A DNA stretch of 64,000 bases, from positions 5,766,001 through 5,830,000 of the forward strand of contig NZ_CP172346.1 in assembly GCF_044336245.1 (NCBI RefSeq), given 5' to 3'. The stretch is from Schlesneria sphaerica. Its GTDB lineage: Bacteria > Planctomycetota > Planctomycetia > Planctomycetales > Planctomycetaceae. The position numbers were made by a program, and so were the translations under genes. Position 1 is the first letter of the stretch; each line of letters begins with the position of its first letter. The notes under the pieces were generated by a model. It was not told the origin of the DNA and did no database searches. It worked only from the letters and a program-made list of their open reading frames with translations. Shown piece by piece: positions 27,549-36,104 of the stretch.

Positions 27549-28033
27549 CGTAGGTCGCAGGTATCCAACTGAAAGAGTAGCAAGTTGACATCGATCCCGA
27601 TTATAACGTAAGGCAGGCATTCGTGTCGCTTCGCCGCATGGTGGAGTGATTGATTCGCGAACCGGACAGCCTTTATCAGCACCAATTTCCGCTTCGACGG
27701 AATCGAGCAGGGGGGGAACGGTCCAGGATCATCACCTTCACCGGTATTTACCGGTTGGTGGGTCAATGCCGTTGCCTGCGGGCATTTTTTCCGCGAGATG
27801 AGACGTGCAGGACGCACAACCGCTGAGGTCATCCCCAACAGCGAGAAGCCTCAGCACGGGAAAAATCTCCACGACAAATGTTTCGCCCGAAAGGGGTACG
27901 AGCCAGCGAGAAAATGCCTTACGGGGGAAATTCAACCTCTTGCGACGACTCGGCGATCAGATCGAAGTGTCTACCATTCAGCATCAACCCCAGCCTTTCA
28001 ACTTCGCCTATTTTTCCTCGGAGTCTATTGAAA
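27549..28033. other. Divergent intergenic region upstream of glyA
   Basis: 485 bp. A weak terminator-like element ATGCC..GGCAT followed by TTTTTT lies at about 27767-27791 on the plus strand and might be a leader attenuator for glyA. I could not match any known riboswitch. GGAG lies 10 bases before the glyA start. Confidence 0.3.
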
Positions 28034-29275
28034 ATGTCCGCGTTGCAAACCGCCGATCCTGCCCTTTGGTCTGCCCTCCAGAAGGAACGGACGCGACAGC
28101 AAGAAGGTCTCGAACTGATCGCTTCGGAAAATTACACCAGTGCAGCTATTCTGGAAGCGGCAGGAACAATCCTGACGAATAAATACGCCGAGGGATACCC
28201 CGGTCGCCGCTATTACGGTGGCTGTGAATATGTCGACATTGTCGAAAGCCTGGCCATTGAGCGTGCCAAGCAGCTCTTCGGGGCTCAGTATGCCAACGTG
28301 CAACCCCACGCCGGTTCTCAGGCGAATATGTCGGTCTACCAGACGGTCCTGAAACCAGGAGATACGTTCCTGGCGATGAATCTGGCGATGGGTGGCCATC
28401 TGACCCACGGGATGGGCCTCAATTTTTCTGGCCAGCTTTACCAGCCCATCGCCTACGGGGTTCGCGAGTCAGATCACCGGATCGACTTTGATCAGGTTGC
28501 CAAGCTGGCGCGGGAGCATCGTCCCAAGTTGATCGTCGCGGGTGCCAGCGCCTATCCACGGGAAATCGACCACGCCAAGTTTGCCGAAATCGCCAGGGAA
28601 GTCGGAGCCAAGCTCTGGGTCGACATGGCTCACTACGCCGGCCTCGTCGCTGCGGGACTTCACAACAGCCCCGTCCCCGTGGCAGATTTCGTCACCAGTA
28701 CCTCGCACAAGACGCTGCGTGGCCCACGCTCGGGCTTCGTGCTTTGTAAGGAAGAATACGGCAAGGACATCGACAAGGCCGTCTTCCCAGGTCTGCAGGG
28801 GGGGCCCCTCATGCACATCATCGCCGCCAAGGCGATCTGCTTCCAGGAAGCAATGCAGCCGTCCTTTAAGGAATACGGCAAGCAGATTATCGCCAACGCG
28901 AAAGCACTGGCAGAGACCCTAATGTCCGGGGGAATCAAGCTGGCCAGCGGTGGTACTGACAACCACCTCATGCTCTGTGATGTCACGTCGATCGGACTGA
29001 CCGGCAAGATCGCCGAGAAGGCCCTCGATGCCGCTGGAATCACCGTTAACAAGAACATGATTCCCTACGACCAGCGTAAGGCCCTCGACCCTAGCGGAAT
29101 TCGCATCGGAACGGCGGCACTGACCACCCGCGGGATGCGTCAGGATGAGATGAAGAGAGTCGGGGCGTGGATCCTGAGGGTGCTCAAGAGTCCTGAAGAT
29201 ACCGCCGTAATTGCAGCCGTTAAGAGTGAGATCGGCGAATTTACAAAGGCATTCCCCGTTCCCGGGATCGCCTGA
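28034..29275 (+). CDS. glyA: Serine hydroxymethyltransferase
   Basis: Converts serine and tetrahydrofolate to glycine and 5,10-methylene-tetrahydrofolate; cytoplasmic, PLP-dependent. Start: ATG 28034 (GGAG upstream), 413 residues, the usual length. Motifs: LELIASENYTS near the N-terminus, NKYAEGYPGRRYYGGCEYVD, VQPHAGSQAN, and the PLP lysine in VTSTSHKTLRGPRSG. The C-terminus has IRIGTAALTTRGM. Followed about 140 bp later by a strong hairpin terminator. Monocistronic by layout. Confidence 0.97.
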   Translation: MSALQTADPALWSALQKERTRQQEGLELIASENYTSAAILEAAGTILTNKYAEGYPGRRYYGGCEYVDIVESLAIERAKQLFGAQYANVQPHAGSQANMSVYQTVLKPGDTFLAMNLAMGGHLTHGMGLNFSGQLYQPIAYGVRESDHRIDFDQVAKLAREHRPKLIVAGASAYPREIDHAKFAEIAREVGAKLWVDMAHYAGLVAAGLHNSPVPVADFVTSTSHKTLRGPRSGFVLCKEEYGKDIDKAVFPGLQGGPLMHIIAAKAICFQEAMQPSFKEYGKQIIANAKALAETLMSGGIKLASGGTDNHLMLCDVTSIGLTGKIAEKALDAAGITVNKNMIPYDQRKALDPSGIRIGTAALTTRGMRQDEMKRVGAWILRVLKSPEDTAVIAAVKSEIGEFTKAFPVPGIA

Positions 29276-29417
29276 TCCCCGTCCACCGCCATGGTCGTGA
29301 TTCCGCAACCTGACGGCGCGGCGTCAGCCCAGGGCAGAACAGTTCCTGGCGAAGGGCCGCCACGTCGGCCCTCGCTCGGTTGCTGAGTGGGGATAGATTT
29401 ACACGACGATTAGGACG

Positions 29418-29452
29418 ACAGGGGGCGGGCAAGATTGTCCGCCCCCTGTTTC
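29418..29452 (+). terminator. Strong hairpin terminator, probably bidirectional
   Basis: ACAGGGGGCGG (29418-29428) and CCGCCCCCTGT (29439-29449) form a perfect 11-bp stem. A short T-run follows on the plus strand, fitting glyA. The same hairpin lies just past the stop of the small minus-strand gene, so it may serve both. Confidence 0.7.
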
Positions 29453-29458
29453 ATGAGT

Positions 29459-29566
29459 CTATTTGCCCTTCTTTTCCTGCTTCACCTTACGCTTTTCCTT
29501 CAGCGTCAGGGCAGGCTTCTTTTGAACTTCTTTTCGGCCTTTGTCTTTCTTGCCCGATTCGCCCAT
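29459..29566 (-). CDS. 35-residue lysine-rich protein
   Basis: A short frame of 35 codons from ATG (complement of 29564-29566) to TAG, with a good ribosome site (GGAGAG, five bases upstream). The product begins MGESGKKDKGRKEVQKKPAL and continues TLKEKRKVKQEKKGK: highly basic, no cysteines, no hydrophobic helix. A hairpin terminator follows directly. Small Lys-rich proteins of this MGxSGKKDKG form seem familiar from planctomycetes and actinobacteria. Nucleic-acid or ribosome binding is possible by charge; function unknown. Confidence 0.7.
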   Translation of the reverse strand: MGESGKKDKGRKEVQKKPALTLKEKRKVKQEKKGK

Positions 29567-29678
29567 TGCTACTCTCCGTTTCTGATAGTGAAACCGTTTC
29601 GACGAGACTGTGAGTCGAGCCTCGCCAACTCACAGGTTACCAGATTCGCTGGCAGTGGGTACCGGACCGCTCGTATTC

Positions 29679-30554
29679 TCATTCCGAGAGTAATCTGGCG
29701 GGAATCTGGACGTTCAAGAGTTGCTCGCGGGGAATGGCCGAATTCATACTGCCACTTCGAAACCCATCCAGATCCACGGTGACGAAGCGAAAGCCCAGTT
29801 CGCGCAAGCGACCTCGCACCTGATCGCGCACCACGGGGTCCAGCAATTGGTGAAGCTGGCCCAAAGGAACTTCAATTCGAGCCAGTTCGTTCGCCTCACA
29901 CCGCACACGCAGCTCATTGAGACTCAGCAGTTCTTTGAGGAACTGTTCTGCCTCATCGATCCGCCGAACCCGCTCTGGAGTGACCTCGACTCCATAGGCA
30001 ATCCGACTGGAAAGGCAGGGGGTCGCGGGTTTGTCCCAAACCGGAAGATTCCAGATCCGAGCAAGTTCACGAACGTCCTTTTTGGTGAACCCCGCTTCGA
30101 TGAGGGGCGAGCGAACCTGGAACTCGGCTGCAGCCTGCATCCCCGGCCGATAATCACCTTGATCGTCCAGATTGGCACCATTCGCGAGCACTTTTACTCC
30201 CAGAGAAGGAGCCAGTTCGACCAGACGTGAATAGAGTTCTGACTTGCAGAAATAGCACCGGTTCGAGGCGTTCCGCTGGTATCCGGGGTCGGAAAACTCC
30301 TGCGTCTCGACGATGACGTGTCGAATCCCAATCTGAGCGGCGAGTTGTTCTGCTTCTTCCCGTTCCCCCGTCGCAAGACTGAGACTGACTGCAGTGACGG
30401 CAACTGCATCAGCCCCGCAAGCGAGATGTGCTGCCTGGGCCACGACGGTGCTGTCAACGCCCGCGGAAAATGCCACTGCAACCTGCCGGTATCCCTTCAG
30501 AATTTCCAGCAGTCGGTCTCGCTTCTGTTCGATCTCGGACGGTGTGTTCGACAT
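29679..30554 (-). CDS. larE: LarE-type ATP-dependent sulfur transferase
   Basis: LarE supplies sulfur to the pyridinium dithiocarboxylate in building the nickel-pincer cofactor of lactate racemase-like enzymes. Start: ATG 30554 (MSNTPSEIEQ), 291 residues; the frame is open further but without family match. PP-loop AFSAGVDSTVVA at about 29-40. Cysteines occur in NRCYFCKSELY and KPATPCLSSRIAYG. This three-cysteine pattern resembles LarE proteins proposed to hold an iron-sulfur cluster rather than sacrificing a cysteine. larA, larB and larC are not in the window, so it may serve other Ni-pincer enzymes elsewhere. Confidence 0.9.
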   Translation of the reverse strand: MSNTPSEIEQKRDRLLEILKGYRQVAVAFSAGVDSTVVAQAAHLACGADAVAVTAVSLSLATGEREEAEQLAAQIGIRHVIVETQEFSDPGYQRNASNRCYFCKSELYSRLVELAPSLGVKVLANGANLDDQGDYRPGMQAAAEFQVRSPLIEAGFTKKDVRELARIWNLPVWDKPATPCLSSRIAYGVEVTPERVRRIDEAEQFLKELLSLNELRVRCEANELARIEVPLGQLHQLLDPVVRDQVRGRLRELGFRFVTVDLDGFRSGSMNSAIPREQLLNVQIPARLLSE

Positions 30555-30952
30555 GTTGGAAATACTGATCAAATCGGGGAAGAAAACGAACGAAATCGGG
30601 TCTTGAGAGGTTTGAGAGTATCGGTTTGTCGGCGCAGGCTCAATCTGCCCGTCGCAAGTCCTGTCCGGATTCGGGAAATGAGTCGAAGTCTGTCTTGCGA
30701 GAGGATGATGCGATATGATCCGACTGTAACATGAGTATGGACGGAACGAAGTGACCGGCAAGTCGCCCTTCGCGACGGACGGCAACGCGACTCCACTGGA
30801 ACAATCGCTGTTTAACCTTCTGACTGCTCAGTTGAACAGGCTCCCTTCGAGCCAGCCAGCGAAGCACATCACTTATGAATTGACGTAACGAGGCTTTCGA
30901 GAAGTCCCGTTGTTCGATGATCGAATGCATTCCTCAAAACGGATGAATATCG
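30555..30952. other. Divergent intergenic region
   Basis: 398 bp between larE (minus) and the diheme protein gene (plus). No clear promoter, hairpin or gene seen. Confidence 0.35.
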
Positions 30953-32863
30953 ATGCAACGAAGCATTCCGACGTTCAGCGTCTGCTGCTTATTGATTTTG
31001 GGATGGATGGTCGGCTCTGTCGATGCTGCCCTCACTGCCGAACAGCGGAAAGAACTGAAAGAGATCACAAGCCAGGTCAGCAAGATCACCTCGCTGATTT
31101 CCAAGAAGAAATTTGAAGAGGCCGAAGAGGCGATTCAGTCTTCCGAAGAGCGTGTCGCCCAGTTCGTGAAAGATGCGGGACTGAATGAGACCGACCCCGC
31201 ACTCAAACCCGTTCAGCTTCAGCTCGAGAAAGCCCGCACGCTCTTGAGTCGCGCCGCAGCCAAAGCCGGAGGTGGAGGTGGTGCCGCCAAAGGAGGGTCC
31301 ATCTTTGCAAAAAACATTGCTCCGATCCTCGTGGCCAAATGCGTCAGTTGTCATACCGAAGACGGCAAGGGAGGCCTGAACCTTGATACGTTCGCAGATC
31401 TGGAGAAGGGGGGTGCCAGCGGCAAGGTGGTGGTCCCCGGCAGTGCCGAGAACAGTCTGCTGATCAGACGACTGGTCGCTCCAGACGCGGAATTGCGCAT
31501 GCCGAAAGGAGCCCCCCCGCTCTCTGAACAGGAAATTCTGGCGATCGGAGCCTGGATCGAAGGGGGTGCCAAGTTCGAAGGTGACAAGGATTCGCCGCTC
31601 GCGTCACTCGCAAAGGGAGCTGCGACTGGCAAACCAGTCACAGCGCCGCGAAAAGCCGAGATCGTGAAGTCGACCGGGAAAGAAACCGTTCAATTCATGC
31701 GAGACCTGATGCCCGAGATGGTCGACACCTGTGGACGCTGTCACAACGACACCACCAAACGAAGTGGGTTCTCGGTCATGTCATTCGAGAAGCTGATGAA
31801 GGGGGGAAGCAGCGGGGCGGTCATCGTTGCCGGTAACCTCGAAGAAAGCCGGCTCTGGCGACTCGTCAATGGTGACGACACCCCTGTGATGCCTGCCGGG
31901 AACCAGACGGGCATCACTCGCAAATGGTACGATAACCTCAAGACCTGGATTCTTGAGGGAGCCACCTTTGACGGAGATGATCCCAAGAAGAACTTCCCGA
32001 CGCAGGAAGAACGGCAAGCGGCTGCCATGGCGAAATACACGCCCGAGCAGTGGGTGCAGAAGCGAAAAGATGCCTCACTGGCGGACTGGAAGAAGACCTT
32101 TCCGAACATTGAACCGAATGTCCGGGAATCCAATGACTTCCTGTTCTATGGCGATGTCTCGGAAGAGCGGTTGAGCCAGCTCGACAAGTGGGCCGCCGAA
32201 CAGGTGGCCGCTCTCAGGCAGACCTTCAAGGTCAAGGATGATCCACTCTGGAAAGGAAAACTCGCCGTCTTCGTTTTCAAGGAACGATTCGGTTACGAAG
32301 AGTTCAACAACTCGGTTCATCGACGTGAAGTTCCCCGGGAAGTCACGGGACATTCGCAAGTCAGCCCCACCCTGGAAGAGGCCTTCATCGCCTTACAGGA
32401 CATCGGCGACACACCCTCGGATTCGTCGCCCGGAATGCAGGTCAACCTGGTTGAACATGCAACAGGGGCTTTCCTCAAGCGGGGTGGCTCCAATTTGCCC
32501 GACTGGTTGATCCGTGGTGCGGGGCTGGCGATTGCGCATCGCAAGGCACCGGGGAATGTCTACCTGATCGCCCTGCCTCGCGTGGCGGGTGGAATCCTGC
32601 AGGAATCGCAGATTACCGAGCCGGAAACAATTTTCTCGAATGGGACATTCGCGCCGGGTGAAGTCGGACCGATCGGTTTTACTCTGGTCGAGTATCTGCT
32701 CAAGCGAGGTGACGTGTCTCAGTTCAATCAGTTTGTTCAAAGATTGCAGTCGGGAACGGCTCCCGACGCGGCGATTAAAGCCGTCTACAATACGGATGCG
32801 AAGACGGTAGCGATGGGCTACGCCAGTTCTCTGCCAAGCGGTGTCAAAAAGGGAAAGAAGTAG
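30953..32863 (+). CDS. Exported diheme cytochrome c protein with degenerate peptidase-like domain
   Basis: 636 residues. Signal peptide 1-25 (MQRSIPTFSVCCLLILGWMV). Residues 27-110 are a charged coiled-coil, then a Gly-rich linker. Two planctomycete-type c-heme domains follow, with CVSCHTEDGKGGLNLDTF (about 129) and CGRCHNDTT (about 260); each has the usual VVPG/MP ligand region. The C-terminal 250 residues resemble peptidase MA/gluzincin proteins (NLPDWLIRGAGLAIAHR matches the P-x-WL-x-EG-x-A region), but the expected HExxH is replaced by VEHATGAF. thiO starts 9 bp after its stop, so they may share a transcript. Confidence 0.85.
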   Translation: MQRSIPTFSVCCLLILGWMVGSVDAALTAEQRKELKEITSQVSKITSLISKKKFEEAEEAIQSSEERVAQFVKDAGLNETDPALKPVQLQLEKARTLLSRAAAKAGGGGGAAKGGSIFAKNIAPILVAKCVSCHTEDGKGGLNLDTFADLEKGGASGKVVVPGSAENSLLIRRLVAPDAELRMPKGAPPLSEQEILAIGAWIEGGAKFEGDKDSPLASLAKGAATGKPVTAPRKAEIVKSTGKETVQFMRDLMPEMVDTCGRCHNDTTKRSGFSVMSFEKLMKGGSSGAVIVAGNLEESRLWRLVNGDDTPVMPAGNQTGITRKWYDNLKTWILEGATFDGDDPKKNFPTQEERQAAAMAKYTPEQWVQKRKDASLADWKKTFPNIEPNVRESNDFLFYGDVSEERLSQLDKWAAEQVAALRQTFKVKDDPLWKGKLAVFVFKERFGYEEFNNSVHRREVPREVTGHSQVSPTLEEAFIALQDIGDTPSDSSPGMQVNLVEHATGAFLKRGGSNLPDWLIRGAGLAIAHRKAPGNVYLIALPRVAGGILQESQITEPETIFSNGTFAPGEVGPIGFTLVEYLLKRGDVSQFNQFVQRLQSGTAPDAAIKAVYNTDAKTVAMGYASSLPSGVKKGKK

Positions 32864-32872
32864 CGTCGCCAT

Positions 32873-33985
32873 ATGCCTGATGTCATTGTCATCGGAGGAG
32901 GGGTGATTGGGCTGTCAATCGCCTGGGAACTTGCGGGTAAGGGACTCTCTGTTCGCGTGCTGGAGCAAGGAGCATTCGGCCGGGAAGCAAGCTGGGCAGG
33001 TGCGGGCATGTTGCCCCCAGGTAATCTGGCGAACGCAAAGACCGCCGAAGCCCGGTTGCGCGGCGCTGCTCATGCACTCTGGCCTGACTGGTCGAACGAA
33101 CTGACATCGAGAACGGGTATCGACAACGGCTTTATTCGCTGCGGGGGGATTGAACTCCGCATGGATGACGCGGGTGGGCCGCAGTCCAGTTATCAACTGG
33201 AACTCGCAGCCCTGAAGTCCGAAGGCGTGACCATCGAAACGGAAGATGTCTCCGAAGTGCGTCGGCGGTTTCCGGAGATCAGCGCTGAGATCTCTTCCGC
33301 TTATTACCTGCCCGACTTTCATCAGGTTCGCAACCCCAGACACTTACAGGCTCTTCTGGCGGGTTGCGCAATGCGGGGGGTCGAGTTGCAGGCTGGGTGC
33401 CCCGTGCAACAAATTCAGATGAAAGGCGAACGCATCCAGGCGGTTCAAACGGGCTCTGACACGCACCAAGGTGCCGAGTATGTGTTTGCCGGCGGAACCT
33501 GGACGGGTCAACTTCTGAGCCAACTGGGACTGACCGTTCAGATCGAACCCATCAAAGGCCAGATTGTCTTACTGCGAGCAGAGCCTCTTCCCGTGCGATC
33601 GGTGATACAGGTCGGCCGCCAGTATCTTGTTCCCCGAGCCGACGGTCGAATGCTGGTGGGATCGACGGAAGAACGATCCGGATTCGATAAACGAAATACG
33701 GCAGGCGCCGTCGGTGAGCTGATCAACTTTGCGCAGCGACTGGTTCCCGCACTCAAACGGGCGACATTCGAGAAATGCTGGGCCGGGCTGCGCCCGTTCT
33801 CGACACGAGGCAGACCGTATCTGGGTCGCTTACCTCAATTCGCGAACGCAACGATCGCCGCAGGACACTACCGGTACGGATTGCAACAGTCCTCGATCAC
33901 CGCCGTCCTGATCCGCCAGGTTCTGTTAAACCAGCCAGTGCTACTGCCGGACGAGCTGAATCTGGCCGACTCCGTCACCGAGTAA
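32873..33985 (+). CDS. thiO: Glycine oxidase ThiO
   Basis: FAD enzyme oxidising glycine to iminoglycine for the thiazole part of thiamin. 370 residues. Dinucleotide motif VIGGGVIGLSIAWELAG at the N-terminus, REASWAGAGMLPP after it (typical of ThiO), an arginine-rich substrate region, and the C-terminal AAGHYRYGLQQS motif near the flavin. It starts 9 bp after the diheme gene. No other thiamin genes are in the window. Related D-amino-acid oxidases are the alternative. Confidence 0.88.
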   Translation: MPDVIVIGGGVIGLSIAWELAGKGLSVRVLEQGAFGREASWAGAGMLPPGNLANAKTAEARLRGAAHALWPDWSNELTSRTGIDNGFIRCGGIELRMDDAGGPQSSYQLELAALKSEGVTIETEDVSEVRRRFPEISAEISSAYYLPDFHQVRNPRHLQALLAGCAMRGVELQAGCPVQQIQMKGERIQAVQTGSDTHQGAEYVFAGGTWTGQLLSQLGLTVQIEPIKGQIVLLRAEPLPVRSVIQVGRQYLVPRADGRMLVGSTEERSGFDKRNTAGAVGELINFAQRLVPALKRATFEKCWAGLRPFSTRGRPYLGRLPQFANATIAAGHYRYGLQQSSITAVLIRQVLLNQPVLLPDELNLADSVTE

Positions 33986-34074
33986 CACTGCCGGACGGAC
34001 GAACGGATTGACCGGGGGCTGGTCGAAGCGATGCGTCGAGGCGCGTCTCATTCAATTTCAGGAGAACTATCGAC

Positions 34075-34524
34075 ATGCGAGCGGTCGTGCAGCGCGTGAA
34101 ACGAGCGAAGGTCACGGTAGGCGAAGAGATCACGGGACAAATCCAGCAGGGGTTGCTCGTACTGCTGGGCGTCTCTGATACGGACACCGAAGACGACGCC
34201 AGCGCTCTTGCAGACAAAATTGTGGGGCTCAGAATCTTCAACGACCCCGACGACAAGATGAACCTTTCACTTGCCGACGTGGGAGGCCAGATGCTGGTCG
34301 TCAGCCAGTTCACACTTCTGGGTGATTGCCGGAAGGGGCGGCGCCCGAGCTTCATCAAGGCGGCACGACCAGAGATCGCCGACTCGCTCTATCGCATCTT
34401 CGTTGCCCAGGTCCAGGGCCGAGGCATCACGACTGCCACAGGACGTTTCCAGACTCACATGGATGTGGAACTCGTCAACGACGGCCCAGTCACGCTGCTG
34501 GTCGACAGCCAGAAAGAGTTTTAA
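34075..34524 (+). CDS. dtd: D-aminoacyl-tRNA deacylase
   Basis: Removes D-amino acids and glycine mischarged on tRNA. 149 residues, normal length. MRAVVQRVKRAKVTV at the N-terminus, the SQFTL motif (LVVSQFTLLGDCRKGRRPSF) and the NDGPVT motif near the C-terminus are both present and form the active site. AGGAG upstream of the ATG. It lies 89 bp after thiO on the same strand. Confidence 0.96.
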   Translation: MRAVVQRVKRAKVTVGEEITGQIQQGLLVLLGVSDTDTEDDASALADKIVGLRIFNDPDDKMNLSLADVGGQMLVVSQFTLLGDCRKGRRPSFIKAARPEIADSLYRIFVAQVQGRGITTATGRFQTHMDVELVNDGPVTLLVDSQKEF

Positions 34525-34880
34525 GAGCTCCATCGCAACCGGGTGCTCGACCAGCCAGCAACTGCAAACACGCCCCGAAGCCGTACCGGCTGACGCGCCG
34601 CCGGTTTGCACTCCGCGATGGTGAAGCCAAGCCGCAGAGAACAGGTGGGACATCGCGAGGAATTCGATCGTCCGCAGATTCGCTCAATCAAGGCTGATCA
34701 GGGTGGGACGCTCAAACCCCGTGCATTCTTGAGATTTTAAAAAACAAAAAGAAACATAACAGACATTATCGGACGTTCCATATCGGCTGAATTCGACCGA
34801 GAAGGACCGAATTTCAGACGGTGAGCCGGTGCGGCCACAACGCACATCACCGGATGAAACCTCGCGATAGACTGCCCCGC
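34525..34880. other. Convergent intergenic region
   Basis: 356 bp between dtd and accA, which converge. An A-rich run (TTTTAAAAAACAAAAAG) is at about 34736-34752. No paired hairpin seen. Confidence 0.35.
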
Positions 34881-35858
34881 CTACGCATCGCTCACAGCGG
34901 CCAACTCTTCAAACTCGCCCATGCGGCGGAACTTCTGATAGCGACGCTCGAGCAGTTCTGCCTTGGGGATCTGTTCCAGTGCGCGCAGGTTCCGGACGAT
35001 AGTCGATTTAAGAACACTGGCCATCGCACGATGATCTCGGTGCGCTCCACCAATCGGTTCTGGAATCACCTCGTCCACAACACCGAATTTGAGCAAGTCG
35101 GGTCCCGTGAACTTGAGAGCGTGGGCGGCCTTGCTGGCGAACTCAACACTCTTCCACATGATCCCCGCACATCCTTCAGGACTGATCACAGAGTAATAGG
35201 CAAACTGAAGAATGCCGACGTAGTCACCAATCCCCAGACCGAGCGCCCCACCCGAGCCCCCTTCTCCAATGACGACGCAGATGATCGGTACGGGTAGCTG
35301 AGACATTTCTCGCAAATTGACTGCGATGGCATAAGCCTGACCTCGCTCTTCGGCACCGATCCCCGGATAGGCTCCTGGTGTGTCGACCAGACAGACGATC
35401 GGCAGATTAAACTTGGCGGCGAGTTCCATTTTGAGCAGCGCTTTGCGATAGCCTTCGGGATGCGCACATCCGTAAAGACACTCGTTGCGCTCTTTCAGAT
35501 TTCGCCCCTTGTGCTGCCCGATGAAGAGAACTTTGCAGTCGTCGATCTTTGCAAAACCCGCATTGATGGCCCGGTCGTCCCCGAAGGCCCGATCGCCGTG
35601 AAGCTCGATGAATTCATCGCAGACCAGCTCGATGTAGTCCCGCGCTTGAGGTCGATCCTGATGACGGGCAACCTGGACAGTTTCCCACGGATTCAAGTTT
35701 TCGAAAACATCTCGCTTCAACTTCGCGATTTCGACCCGCATATTGCGGATGGCTTCCAGTGTCGTGGGGACAGGAGCTGGCTGAGCTTCAAGTCTCGCCA
35801 ACTGTTCTTCGAGTTCGACAATCGGCCGCTCAAAGGGCAGCACATACTGAGGCTTCAT
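34881..35858 (-). CDS. accA: Acetyl-CoA carboxylase carboxyltransferase subunit alpha
   Basis: Transfers carboxyl from biotin to acetyl-CoA, with AccD, in the first step of fatty acid synthesis. 325 residues, usual length. The N-terminal helix (LEEQLARLEAQ) precedes LKRDVFENLNPWETVQVARH. Core motifs: ELHGDRAFGDDRAINAG, HPEGYRKALLKMELA, VCLVDTPGAYPGIGAEERGQ, and the oxyanion-hole region VIGEGGSGGALGLG. accD is not in the window. Confidence 0.97.
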   Translation of the reverse strand: MKPQYVLPFERPIVELEEQLARLEAQPAPVPTTLEAIRNMRVEIAKLKRDVFENLNPWETVQVARHQDRPQARDYIELVCDEFIELHGDRAFGDDRAINAGFAKIDDCKVLFIGQHKGRNLKERNECLYGCAHPEGYRKALLKMELAAKFNLPIVCLVDTPGAYPGIGAEERGQAYAIAVNLREMSQLPVPIICVVIGEGGSGGALGLGIGDYVGILQFAYYSVISPEGCAGIMWKSVEFASKAAHALKFTGPDLLKFGVVDEVIPEPIGGAHRDHRAMASVLKSTIVRNLRALEQIPKAELLERRYQKFRRMGEFEELAAVSDA

Positions 35859-36104
35859 GAATCAGGCCATCCTCACGCAATCACGCAAATTCAATGCACC
35901 ACATCACAGAGTACGCGATCTACAAATTCGGCAGACGTTGCACTGTGGTTAAAATTGCCAAGAGCATCGCGACCGGTTTTCCTGCCGGAAGCAGACATGC
36001 GGAACAGGACTTACAGGAATCGTTTCTGGTGAGATTGGTTCGATCCGGAGATCTGTCTCACATAGAGCGATTTCTCTAACCCCGAAGACCGTTTCTATAG
36101 CAGA

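Noticed and set aside
27700..28033. Riboswitch upstream of glyA
   Set aside because: No known glycine, THF or SAM riboswitch core could be matched; only a weak hairpin with T-run is seen.
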